A stretch of 64,000 nucleotides of DNA from Natronococcus sp. AD-5 (GTDB lineage: Archaea; Halobacteriota; Halobacteria; Halobacteriales; Natrialbaceae), in NCBI RefSeq assembly GCF_030734285.1, contig NZ_CP132294.1, positions 1,550,001 to 1,614,000 of the forward strand, given 5' to 3'. Of this stretch, positions 34,076 to 42,526 are shown in pieces (position 1 is the stretch's first letter; every line of letters begins with the position of its first letter). The position numbers were made by a program, and so were the translations under genes. The notes under the pieces are model-generated. The model had not been told where the DNA came from and did not search any database. It saw nothing but the letters and a program-made list of their open reading frames with translations.

Positions 34076-35315
34076 CCGCGAGCGTCGCCGCGCGCGCTGG
34101 CTCGGGATCGCCGGCCTCTCGGCGACGCGGCTCCGGAGGCGAGCGGTGCGAATCGGGTCGGGGCGGCTCGCGGCGACGATCGCCGCCGTCGCGCTGACGA
34201 TCGCGCTCCTGTTGATGGTCACCGGGATCGCACTGGGGCTCGCCGACGGCGGAATCGACTCCCGGGACGACGCCGACGTGCGCATCACGCCCGAGGACGA
34301 GCGCACGCTGTCGGCAGTCGACGGGGTCGAAGAACCGAACCTCGGCGCGACGAACGAACGGGCCGAGATGATCCGCTCGCAGGACGGCGTCGATCACGCC
34401 TCGCCCGTGCTCGTCGAGCCGGTTCGGCTCGAGTCGGCCGACGGCGAGGCCGAGACCGTGCTGCTCGTCGGCGTCGTCCCCGACGGCGAGTCGCGGACCG
34501 TCGCGGGCCTGTCGACGACCGGCCTCGAGCCGGGAGATCCCCACTACGCCGAGGGCTCGTACGACGGACCGCGGGAGGGTGCGATCGTGCTCTCGGAATC
34601 CGCCGCCGAGCGGCTCGACGCGACGGCGGACGACGAACTCGCGCTCTCGAGCGTGCGAGCCGACGGGAAGGCGCCGACGGTCGTCGTGGCCGACGTCGAG
34701 GCCGCGACCGAAGGCGGCGACTCGGCGCCGGTCGCGCTCGCACACCTGAGCGAACTCCAGTCGGCGTCCGGCGCCGCCGACGGCGAACTCGCCGATCGAA
34801 TCCTGGTGTGGGGGGAGTCGGAGTCGGCGGCGGCAGCCGCCGCCGACGCGTACCCGGACGCCGCGGTCGAATCGACGGGTACCGGTAACCCGTCGTCGCT
34901 GTTCGACGACGGCCTGGCGTTCGCGACGAGCGCCCTCGCGCTGATCGTGGGGGTGGCGATCTGCGCGTCGTTCGTCGCGACGACCATGGGGATGACGGTC
35001 AACGAGGATCGCGCCGCCCTCGCGATCCTCGCGGCGGTCGGCTTCCCGACGCACAGTCGGCTCGCGATCGTGGCGTTCTCCACGGCGCTGACGACGCTGT
35101 GCGGCGCGCTCCTGGGAATCGCGCTCGGCGTCGGGGGTATTCACGTCGTCAACGCCGTCGCCGGAGCGACCGTCGCCTCGGGCGCCGTCGCGGCGATGCA
35201 CCCGCTGTTCGTCCCGTACGCGATCGCCGTCGCGCTCGTCTCGGGGCTGATCGCCGTTCCCTATCCGCTCGCGGTCGCCGCGCGAACGACGATCCTCGCG
35301 GAGGTGGAACGGTGA
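34065..35315 (+). CDS. FtsX/MacB-like ABC permease, first of two
   Basis: A 416-residue membrane protein with the FtsX plan: one N-terminal helix (about 36-58, ATIAAVALTIALLLMVTGIAL), a large extracytoplasmic domain (about 60-285), and three C-terminal helices (from FATSALALIVGVAICASFVATT). It overlaps the ATPase gene upstream and the second permease gene downstream (GTGA), so the three form a tight operon. The Asp/Glu-rich outer domain would bind cargo or a partner. Function unassigned; relatives release lipoproteins or export peptides. Confidence 0.86.
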   Translation: MADDRERRRARWLGIAGLSATRLRRRAVRIGSGRLAATIAAVALTIALLLMVTGIALGLADGGIDSRDDADVRITPEDERTLSAVDGVEEPNLGATNERAEMIRSQDGVDHASPVLVEPVRLESADGEAETVLLVGVVPDGESRTVAGLSTTGLEPGDPHYAEGSYDGPREGAIVLSESAAERLDATADDELALSSVRADGKAPTVVVADVEAATEGGDSAPVALAHLSELQSASGAADGELADRILVWGESESAAAAAADAYPDAAVESTGTGNPSSLFDDGLAFATSALALIVGVAICASFVATTMGMTVNEDRAALAILAAVGFPTHSRLAIVAFSTALTTLCGALLGIALGVGGIHVVNAVAGATVASGAVAAMHPLFVPYAIAVALVSGLIAVPYPLAVAARTTILAEVER

Positions 35316-36544
35316 GCGTTCGCCAGGCGCTCGCCCGAACCCGCGCCGTCGCCGGACTCGCGATCGCGCAGCTGCGCCGGTCGCCCGGGCGCGTCGCGCT
35401 GACCGTGCTCGCGGTGGCGCTCGCCGTGCTGTCGGTGACGCTGCTCGCGAGCCTCGGCGTCGGCGTCGTGGACAAGGGCGAGGAGGGACTCGAGGCGGCC
35501 GACCGCGACATCTGGATCTCGAGCGATCCGGTCGATCCGGCGGCGAGCGGGACGCAGAATCCGATCGTCGGCACGCACGGGGTCGCGGCCGAGATCAACG
35601 AACGGGACGACGTTCGAAGCGCCACGCCGATCGCGGTCCACGACGTCTACGTCGGCTCGGATCCCGACGACTTACGGCGCCGCTCGGCGGTCGGCGTCGA
35701 ATCGACCCACAGCGGGTACGACTTCGAGGAGGGCGGCGGGTTCTCGATGCGGGACGATCCCTACGACGGTACGCCCGCCGACGAGCCCCGGACGGCCGAA
35801 ATCGTGCTCGATCCGCGGATCGCCGAGGAACTCGACGTCGGCGTCGGCGAGACGGTCTACGTCGGAACCAGTCGGGAGACGGCGGCGGCCGCCGAGTTCA
35901 CCGTGGTGGGCACCTCCCGACACCACTCCCAGTTCCTGGGCTCTCCCGCGGTGACGGTGCCCTTCGCGGACCTGCAGGCGATCGCGGGAACGGCGGGAAC
36001 GGACCGATCGACGTTCCTTACCGCCGACGTCGCTGACGACGCCGACCGCGAGGCCGTCGCGGACGACCTCGCCGCGGAGTACCCCGAGTACGACGTCAGG
36101 ACGAGCGACCGGCAGGTACGGGCGATGTTCGAGGAGCGGCCGCTCGTGCTCGCGAGCGGCGCGACGCTGGTCGGTCTCGCCGTCCTCGGCGGGATCGTCC
36201 TGACGGTCAACCTCTTCGCGCTCGTCGCCTACCAGCAGCGAGAGGAACTCGCCGCGCTCCGGGCGATCGGCCTCTCGCGGTGGGTCCTCGCGGGGACGAT
36301 CGGCGCGCAGGGGCTCGTCATCGGCCTGCTCGGCGGCGTTCTCGGCGTCGCCGCCACGCCCCTGTTCGCGCGCGTGTTGAACTACCTCGCCGCCGACGTC
36401 ATCGGCTTCGAGCGGCTCCTCCGGACGCCGCTCGAGGTGTACGCCGTCGGCCTCGTCCTCGCGGTCTGCGTGGGAACGATCGTCGCGATCGCCACCGGCT
36501 GGCGAACCGGCCGGTACGCCAGCCTCGAGCACCTCGACGGATAA
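35312..36544 (+). CDS. FtsX/MacB-like ABC permease, second of two
   Basis: A 410-residue protein with GTG start overlapping the preceding stop. N-terminal helix GRVALTVLAVALAVLSVTLLASL, outer domain about 65-280 with VYVGSDPDD and SAVTVPFADLQ-like MacB-periplasmic core features, then three C-terminal helices with LAALRAIGLSRWVLAGTIGAQGLVIGLLGG, the conserved FtsX loop. Unlike MacB homodimers, this and the preceding protein differ, implying a heterodimer. Confidence 0.88.
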   Translation: MSVRQALARTRAVAGLAIAQLRRSPGRVALTVLAVALAVLSVTLLASLGVGVVDKGEEGLEAADRDIWISSDPVDPAASGTQNPIVGTHGVAAEINERDDVRSATPIAVHDVYVGSDPDDLRRRSAVGVESTHSGYDFEEGGGFSMRDDPYDGTPADEPRTAEIVLDPRIAEELDVGVGETVYVGTSRETAAAAEFTVVGTSRHHSQFLGSPAVTVPFADLQAIAGTAGTDRSTFLTADVADDADREAVADDLAAEYPEYDVRTSDRQVRAMFEERPLVLASGATLVGLAVLGGIVLTVNLFALVAYQQREELAALRAIGLSRWVLAGTIGAQGLVIGLLGGVLGVAATPLFARVLNYLAADVIGFERLLRTPLEVYAVGLVLAVCVGTIVAIATGWRTGRYASLEHLDG

Positions 36545-36929
36545 CGGATGCCGGTACTTCTTCGAGTCCCCGAACGGGACGCTCAAGGACCATATCGTTA
36601 TTTAGCAGCGTGGCTGAATTGGACTACCGCTGTTCCGTACGGACGCGAACTGAACGGTCAATACACTTTTATCAGGGTTAGGTAACAGTAGCTAGTAGCA
36701 TGGTTTCTTTATTCAGAAATACTTGTGAAACGACTGTTACGTACAGGTGGAGCAGGTAACGAAGCGGCGATTGATTTCACTGATATCTATCAAGAATTGC
36801 GTGCTGGCTACAGTGATTGTATTCAGCGCACCGACGTTATTTATTTCAATTAACTTTCTTTGAATAATGCTTGTCTGATTTTATTGAGTATATAGAGCAC
36901 GTTATCCCGGTTGGAAGCGTCCAACCGAT
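36545..36929. other. AT-rich intergenic region with TATA-like element
   Basis: From about 36600 on, composition shifts strongly to AT, with repeats of agtagctagtag and many T-runs. A TATA-like gtatatag at 36888-36895 lies 35-42 nt before the DUF2270 start. No frame is convincing. The low GC could mark transferred DNA. Confidence 0.5.
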
Positions 36930-37643
36930 ATGGACGAGACATCCGACCGACACGATACTCAAGATCAGGAGGTTGCGGCCGATGCCGGCACTGATCCGGA
37001 GGAATTCCTCTCGCTCCTCCCGCACTTTTATCGAGGCAGTGTGACTCAGGCGACCAGCGCACAGGATCGGCTCGACCGGACAACCGACTGGGCGATCACC
37101 CTGATCGCCGCATTACTCTCTATCGTGTTCGCAAGCGAGGATATACCGGCGTACCTCCTGTTGATCGGGCTGGTACTGCTGAGTATGTTCCTCTTTTTTG
37201 AAGTCCGACGCTACCGGTTCTACGATGTGTGGCGGTCTCAAGTCCGGTTCGTTCAGGAGAACGTCTTCGCGAACGCCTTCGATCCCGCGGGCGTCGAACA
37301 GCATCCGAACTGGAGAGAAGAGATCGGCAACGACCTCCGTCAGCCAACGTTCAAGGTCTCATACCTCGAAGCCCTGTCCCGTCGGCTCCGTCGGGTGTAC
37401 GCGTTACTCTTTGTCGTCGTCGGACTCGCCTGGGTATCTAAGATTATCCTCTTTAGCCCCGAAGCACAGTGGACCGAGGCGGCGGAGCTCCCGGGCATCC
37501 CTGGGGTGGTCGTCATAACGGCGCTAACCGTGTTCTATATCGCAGTCCTGTTGATCGCGTTCTGGCCGGACGAACGCGAGGCGAAGGGGGAAATTCACGA
37601 CGTTGAGCCCGGCCAGTGGAAGGAGACGAACAATGAGCGTTAG
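36930..37643 (+). CDS. DUF2270 membrane protein
   Basis: A 237-residue protein: acidic N-terminus, EEFLSLLPHFYRGSVTQATSAQDRLDRTTDWAI, two TM helices (about 52-66 and 70-88), a central amphipathic segment with FYDVWRSQVRFVQENVFANAFDP, and two TM helices near the C-terminus (about 150-170, 190-215). The pattern LPHFYRGE/S...R.D.T..WA is typical of DUF2270, a family of unknown function found in archaea and bacteria. Flanking DNA is AT-rich and gene-poor. Confidence 0.82.
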   Translation: MDETSDRHDTQDQEVAADAGTDPEEFLSLLPHFYRGSVTQATSAQDRLDRTTDWAITLIAALLSIVFASEDIPAYLLLIGLVLLSMFLFFEVRRYRFYDVWRSQVRFVQENVFANAFDPAGVEQHPNWREEIGNDLRQPTFKVSYLEALSRRLRRVYALLFVVVGLAWVSKIILFSPEAQWTEAAELPGIPGVVVITALTVFYIAVLLIAFWPDEREAKGEIHDVEPGQWKETNNER

Positions 37644-37975
37644 TAATCCGTTTCGATCGCGAGCGCCGCGGAGAATGGCGGGCGTGTGTCTTCCTCATCA
37701 CTGTAGACAAACGGCGTGAGAGGAGTCCTGTATCCGGAGCTCAACTTTCTACAGCATTGGCGAGTAATCATCGAAGGTCCCTGAACATCTCCAATAGAAG
37801 GATATCTGAATCAGTGTTGAATACCTACTGAATAAATGTCTTATATCATGTCAATACCTCCAGTAGATGATAGAAATACCAATGGTAAGTTTGCATAGCT
37901 ACGTAACGAATCGGCCATCTCAGATTCAGGTCCGAGACCGAATAAAGAATCCGTAGTACTAACTACTGGTAAGTA
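37644..37975. other. AT-rich intergenic region, no gene seen
   Basis: A long AT-rich stretch (especially 37740-37960) after the DUF2270 gene. There is no convincing frame, RNA or inverted repeat. It continues into a possible coding remnant. Confidence 0.45.
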
Positions 37976-38218
37976 TCGGGCACGGTACCAGAACTTCTAC
38001 TCAGTGCGACGGCCGTTCTCGGATTATCGTTCCTCGGAGGCGTCTTGGCCGCGTCGTACGCCGGAACGACGCTGGCACTGAAGCGATTTTTTGGAGACGA
38101 GTATCAGGAACGCCCAAAGAGCGAAAATGGACAATCGTCTAATCCGTGCGTAACGAGTGTTTTGCCCGATAACGGTCGGCAGTACTGGTTCGGTATTCCG
38201 TTTCGATCGAGGTGCTAG
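37976..38218 (+). pseudogene. Possible coding remnant with one membrane helix
   Basis: A frame between a TAA near 37970 and a TAG at 38216 reads VPELLLSATAVLGLSFLGGVLA, then ASYAGTTLALKRFFGDEYQER, a natural-looking membrane helix followed by a basic/acidic tail. No ATG, GTG or usable TTG occurs before the helix, so it is not a complete gene. It may be the 3' end of a decayed membrane-protein gene. Confidence 0.3.
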
Positions 38219-38258
38219 GTCCCGATTTCTCGCAGTCTCTTCTGATCCGGTGGGACGG

Positions 38259-38615
38259 TCAGATATTTCCCTTCCAGAGGGCGATCGAGTGGTCGTTCGA
38301 GCGTTCGACGTCGACACGGACGTCCCGATCGTCGTCGAGGGCGATCGCGATCCGATCGAAGTCCGTGACGTACCGGGACTTCTGTTCGCGACCCGGTCGA
38401 GCGCCGACGGTCTCCCTGACCAGTCCGGACTCGGTCAGCCGATCGAGTTTGCGGTAGGTCGTCGAGAGCGGGCGCTCGATCTCGTCGGCGATCGCCGGAA
38501 CGGTCAGCGGTTCCTCGAGGACCGCGATGATCTCCCGACACGCGTCGTCGGTCAGCACGCCGATGACGTGCTCGCGCGCGGGAGCGTCATCCGACGAGGA
38601 AAACTCGAGTGACAT
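38259..38615 (-). CDS. ArsR-like winged-helix regulator
   Basis: A 118-residue protein: an acidic lead, then REHVIGVLTDDACREIIAVLEEPLTVPAIADEIERPLSTTYRKLDRLTESGLV as wHTH, and a beta wing (GREQKSRYVTDFDRI) with a short tail ending LWKGNI. Characteristic of haloarchaeal single-domain repressors. Its start is 101 nt from the divergent cobA-type gene, so the regulator may control cobalamin adenosylation or autoregulate. Confidence 0.82.
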   Translation of the reverse strand: MSLEFSSSDDAPAREHVIGVLTDDACREIIAVLEEPLTVPAIADEIERPLSTTYRKLDRLTESGLVRETVGARPGREQKSRYVTDFDRIAIALDDDRDVRVDVERSNDHSIALWKGNI

Positions 38616-38716
38616 ACGGGTACGCCCGGGTTAGGAGCGAAGCCTAAAGACACGTTTGGTCGGATCGCCCGCGACAATGTGGCACTTACATGTGGGAGGC
38701 GTGCGAGGGTCACCGT

Positions 38717-39406
38717 ATGAGCGACGACCAGTCGCCCGACTCCGTCGTCGAGAACACGCCGGGGCAGGGGCGAACGCCCGAACCCGAACGCATCGAACCC
38801 GCCGCGCCCGAGGAGTTCGGCCTCGCGCAGGTCTGGTGGGGCGACGGCAAGGGGAAGACGACAGCCACGCTCGGGATGGGACTGCGAGCGGCCGGGCACG
38901 GCTACCGCGTCCACATGCTCCAGTTCATGAAAGGCGGCGCCTCGAGCGTCGACGCCGTGCGTGGCGAGTACAACGCGATCGCCGCCCTCCCGGGGATGAG
39001 CTACGAGAACCTCGGCCACTACGGCTGGCACGGGATGGCCGACGGCAGCGAGGACGCGGACCACGAGGCCGAGGCCCAGGCCGGCCTCGAGCGCGCCCAC
39101 GAGTTGCTCGAGGCGGCCGCGGCCGCCGACCTCTCGGCGCCGATCGACCTCGAGGCCGACCCCGAAGCGGGGATGCACATGCTCATCCTGGACGAGGTGC
39201 TGTACGCGGCGGACCGGGGGCTGATCGGGGAGGACGACGTTCACGACCTGATCGACGCCAAACCCGACGACCTCGAACTGGTGCTCTCCGGGAGCCACGC
39301 CGAACCGGCGTACCTCGAGGATCGCGCGGACCTGATCACCAACGTCCGGAAGGTGAAACACCCGATCGAGGGCGGCCAGCGCGCGCGGCGCGGCACCGAG
39401 TTCTGA
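38717..39406 (+). CDS. cobA: Cob(I)alamin adenosyltransferase, CobA/CobO type
   Basis: A 229-residue enzyme transferring the adenosyl group from ATP to cobalt of corrinoids. The P-loop WWGDGKGKTTATLGMGLRAAG (near residue 40) is the CobA signature; FMKGGASS follows, and a Walker-B-like LILDEVLYAADRGL lies near 158. The C-terminus includes VLSGSHAEPAYLEDRADLITNVRKVKHP. ATG at 38717 follows a GGAGG-like site at 38694-38698; an ATG at 38690 is a longer alternative. The N-terminal 30 residues are acidic extension. Confidence 0.93.
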   Translation: MSDDQSPDSVVENTPGQGRTPEPERIEPAAPEEFGLAQVWWGDGKGKTTATLGMGLRAAGHGYRVHMLQFMKGGASSVDAVRGEYNAIAALPGMSYENLGHYGWHGMADGSEDADHEAEAQAGLERAHELLEAAAAADLSAPIDLEADPEAGMHMLILDEVLYAADRGLIGEDDVHDLIDAKPDDLELVLSGSHAEPAYLEDRADLITNVRKVKHPIEGGQRARRGTEF

Positions 39407-39495
39407 GCGGCAGGGATCCGGTCGCGTCCGCCGCGGGTTGGTTCCACGGCTGTCGCCACAGTTATTATCGGATGCTGTGAAAGTCACGCCATCAG

Positions 39496-40245
39496 ATGGG
39501 TGTCATCAAGGTAGACGGACTCGCGAAGTCCTACGGCGCGGTCCGCGCGGTAGACGGCATGGAATTTCGCGTCGAGCGCGGCGAACTGTTCGGCTTTCTC
39601 GGCCCGAACGGGGCCGGCAAGACGACGACGATCCGGGCGCTGACCGGGCAGATCGAGCCCGACGAGGGGACCGTCCGCGTCCTCGAGACGGATCCGGTCG
39701 CGGAGCCGATCGAGACGCGACGCCGGGTCGGCATCCTGCCGGAACAGGAGTCGCCGCCGAGCTTTCTCACCCCGCGGGAGTTCCTCGCGTTCGTCGGCCG
39801 GGTTCGCGACCTCGAGCCCGCGACCGTCGAGGAGCGGACCGCGATCTGGGCGGAACGGCTCGGCTTCGAGAGCAAGCTCGAGACGCTGCACACGGATCTC
39901 TCTCGAGGACAACAGCAGAAGGTGATGATCGCCCAGGCGTTCCTCCACGAGCCCGACGTCGTCTTCATCGACGAGCCGCTGGCGAACCTCGATCCGCTCG
40001 TCCAGGAGCAGGTCAAGCGGTTTCTCGTCGCTTACGCGGCCGACGACAACGCGGTGTTCGTCTCGACGCACAACATCGAGGTCGCCGAGGAGATCTGCAC
40101 GCGCGTCGGGATCGTCGCCGACGGTCGGATCGTGACCGAGCGGTCGCTCGAGGCGACCGACGAGACCCTGCTCGAGGTGGTTCTCGAGCACGTCGAGGAC
40201 GAGGCCGTTCGCGATACCCCGGCGGTCGGTCGAGTCGAACCATGA
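39496..40245 (+). CDS. ABC transporter ATPase, CcmA/DrrA-like
   Basis: A 249-residue ATPase: Walker A FLGPNGAGKTTTIRALTG (near 35), signature DLSRGQQQKVMIAQAF (near 135), Walker B VVFIDEPLANLDPLVQEQV. Its C-terminal 35 residues (VVLEHVEDEAVRDTPAVGR) are typical of export ATPases. Its stop overlaps the permease gene start by 4 nt, so the pair is coupled. The substrate is unknown; CcmA-like proteins of archaea act in drug, lipid or peptide export. Confidence 0.92.
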   Translation: MGVIKVDGLAKSYGAVRAVDGMEFRVERGELFGFLGPNGAGKTTTIRALTGQIEPDEGTVRVLETDPVAEPIETRRRVGILPEQESPPSFLTPREFLAFVGRVRDLEPATVEERTAIWAERLGFESKLETLHTDLSRGQQQKVMIAQAFLHEPDVVFIDEPLANLDPLVQEQVKRFLVAYAADDNAVFVSTHNIEVAEEICTRVGIVADGRIVTERSLEATDETLLEVVLEHVEDEAVRDTPAVGRVEP

Positions 40246-41687
40246 CGACGGACCGCACTCGCACCGGCTGGACGGTCTTTCTCGCCCTCGCTCGCGAGGA
40301 GTGGCGGCTCCACACCCGGCTGTTCGGCGGCTGGCGGTTCGTCTGCTTCCCGTTCCTGATCGCGGCCCTCTCGCTGGGCGCCTCGGTCGCGCTCGTCGAG
40401 ACGGGGACCGCGGAACGGACGATCGTCGACGGCCTCCACGTCCTCGCCTTCGGCTTCGGACTCTACTGCGGAACGGCCGGCTTCGCGGGCTCGGACATGC
40501 TCGAGAACGTCTTCGGCCGACTCTCGCTCGTGCTCTCGACGGCGACCGCGCTGCCGCTGTCGCGCCGGCGAGTGCTCGGCGTCTTCCTCCTGAAGGACGC
40601 GCTGTTCTACGGCCTCGTCTTCGTGCTGCCGATGGCGACGGCCGTCGTCCCGCTGGTCGGCCTCTCGCCCGGCGCCCCCGCCGCCGTCGGCGCGCTCTGG
40701 CTCTCGCTCTCGCTTTCCCTCGCCGCCGGGATGGTCCTGACCGTCGCGATGATCGCCGCCCGAACCCGCGGCGTTCCGACGTGGGGAATCACGCTCGCCG
40801 CTGTCCTCGTGGTCGTCAGCGTGTGGACCACGGGGCGCGCCGCGGACGCTCGAGGCGCACTGATCCCGCTCCGCGGCTCGTGGCCCGCCGCCGTCGGCCT
40901 CGCGCTCGCGACCGCCGTCGTCGGGATCGTCTCGCTCGTCGCGTACGATCCCGCCTACAGCCGTCCCTCCCGGACCGCGAGCGATCGCTTCGCGCGGGTC
41001 AGCGACGCTCTGCCGGTCGGTCGGGACGCCCTCGTCATGAAGGCGCTGCTCGACCTCGCGCGCTCCTCCGGCGGCGTCTGGAAGCCGTTCGTCTCGGTGA
41101 GCATCCTGTTCGCGCTCGTGGCGGCGATGGTCGGGTTCGTCCGCGAGATCACCGGGCTCGCGCCGGCGCCGGGGATCTTCTTCGGCGGCGTCCTCGGCCT
41201 CTCGGCGTTCACGACGTACAACTGGCTCACCCAGTTCGACTCGCTCGAGGCCTACCTCGCCTACCCCGTCTCGATCGCGGCCGTCTTCCGGGCGAAGCGA
41301 ACCGCGTTCGTCGCCGTCGGCGCGCCGACCGCCGCGGCGCCGTACCTCGTCGCCGTCGTCTGGCTCGAGGCGACGCTCGTGGACGCCGTCGCCGGCGCGA
41401 CGATCCTCGCGGGCTACGCGCTGTACTACTACGGCCTCACCGTCTACGTCGCCGGCTTCGACCCCAACGAGTTCCTCTTCGACGCCGTCCGGTTCGCGCT
41501 GTTCACCGTCGGCGTCGCCGTCGCGCTCGTGCCGACGCTGGTCGTCGGCTTCGTCGTCGGTCCGCCCTCGGCCCCGCTCGCGGCCCTGCTCGTCTGCGCC
41601 GGCGTCGGGTTCGGGATCGTCGGCTACGCCCTCTCGAGTCGCGCGGGGCCGCGCTGGGAGGGGCGCTATCGGGCCGGATTGCAGTAA
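40242..41687 (+). CDS. ABC-2-like membrane permease
   Basis: A 481-residue protein with about 10-12 hydrophobic segments beginning after a basic N-terminus (TGWTVFLALAREEWRLHTRLFGG). Helical stretches are Val/Ala/Leu-rich, for instance FGLYCGTAGFAGSDMLENVFGR near 75-95. Recurrent STATALPLSRRRVLG and LAYPVSIAAVFRAKR motifs resemble coupling helices of multi-pass ABC permeases. It belongs with the ATPase immediately upstream. No close substrate inference is possible. Confidence 0.84.
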   Translation: MTTDRTRTGWTVFLALAREEWRLHTRLFGGWRFVCFPFLIAALSLGASVALVETGTAERTIVDGLHVLAFGFGLYCGTAGFAGSDMLENVFGRLSLVLSTATALPLSRRRVLGVFLLKDALFYGLVFVLPMATAVVPLVGLSPGAPAAVGALWLSLSLSLAAGMVLTVAMIAARTRGVPTWGITLAAVLVVVSVWTTGRAADARGALIPLRGSWPAAVGLALATAVVGIVSLVAYDPAYSRPSRTASDRFARVSDALPVGRDALVMKALLDLARSSGGVWKPFVSVSILFALVAAMVGFVREITGLAPAPGIFFGGVLGLSAFTTYNWLTQFDSLEAYLAYPVSIAAVFRAKRTAFVAVGAPTAAAPYLVAVVWLEATLVDAVAGATILAGYALYYYGLTVYVAGFDPNEFLFDAVRFALFTVGVAVALVPTLVVGFVVGPPSAPLAALLVCAGVGFGIVGYALSSRAGPRWEGRYRAGLQ

Positions 41688-41898
41688 TCGGGAGTTCCGG
41701 GTGGGGCGTCTCGAGACCTCCTCCGAGGCGGCCGCTCCGTTACGCGCAGATTCGCGTCACCGTCGATACTCGAATCACCGTTCGTGTCGACGGTGCTCGG
41801 ACGACTGGATTGGTATCCGGACGGTTCGATTCACTCATGAATGGTTTTCCCCGAAAAAGCTCTAAGTAACGCACCGGGGTAGGACCGTGTGACCTCGT

Positions 41899-42072
41899 AT
41901 GACAGACGCACACAAGCTCGACTGTGAGGCGGCGGAGGCCGACTGCCGGTTCATCGTCCAGTCGGAGAACGAAAAAGAAGCGCTCGAACTGGCCAGAAAC
42001 CACATGCAGGACGTTCACGGGCAAGATTTCTCGGACGACGAACTCCGGGAAGAGTACCTGCAAGTCGTGTAA
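41899..42072 (+). CDS. DUF1059 small metal-binding protein, copy 2
   Basis: A 57-residue paralogue of the protein at 29984, sharing the same length and most positions (AHKLDCEAAEADCRFIVQSE versus AHRLDCEAAAADCRFIVQSE). The Cys9/Cys16/His35/His40 quartet is conserved. Here the ATG and stop are unambiguous. The gene stands alone, with an AT-poor upstream and a degraded frame on the other strand downstream. Confidence 0.86.
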   Translation: MTDAHKLDCEAAEADCRFIVQSENEKEALELARNHMQDVHGQDFSDDELREEYLQVV

Positions 42073-42161
42073 CGATCCGACGAGGTTGGGCCACCGCGGA
42101 TTCCCCGCGTCCGGTCTTTCGCTCTCGTCGGATCCCGGGTCGATCACTAACTGGTCACCGT

Positions 42162-42471
42162 TCACCTGCGTCGATTTACCGACTTCTCGGGCATCCCGTA
42201 CCGGCCGGGAATCGTCCGCGTCTCGCAGTAGGCCTCGCCGCCGGCGTAGTCGACGCCCGACTGGACGAACGGATGCGGGCCGTCCGCCGGCGTGTTTCGC
42301 GACCCTGTCCGCGCCGTCGAACTCGAAACCCGGGCGCGACCGCGGATTGTCGTAGTAGACGTGATGGCGCGGCGCGAGGTGGCCGTGGCGATCGCTCACG
42401 TGTGCGAAGACGAGGTCGGGGCCGCCGGTGACGGTTCGCCAGTCGCTCGCGTACTGGTCGTCGAGGTTCAT
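42162..42471 (-). pseudogene. Frameshifted conserved haloarchaeal gene
   Basis: From an ATG at 42471 the frame gives MNLDDQYASDWRTVTGGPD, then HVSDRHGHLAPRHHVYYDN and FEFDGADRVAKHA. At about 42285-42300 (gtccgccggcgtg) sense continues in a different frame as ADGPHPFVQSGVDYAGGEA and GRYGMPEKSVNRR to a TGA at 42162. One extra G/C would explain it (length 310 nt is 3n+1). Both halves have natural amino-acid composition. It is either a recent pseudogene or a sequencing error; the intact protein would be about 102 residues. Confidence 0.62.
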
Positions 42472-42526
42472 CGGACCGGAAGGCCATCCGCGGACCGGAA
42501 AGGTAGCGGTCGGCCGGTCGATCGTC

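Noticed and set aside
38157-38612. A 151-codon plus-strand frame overlapping the wHTH regulator
   Set aside because: The minus-strand frame has a clean winged helix; the plus-strand frame is its shadow.
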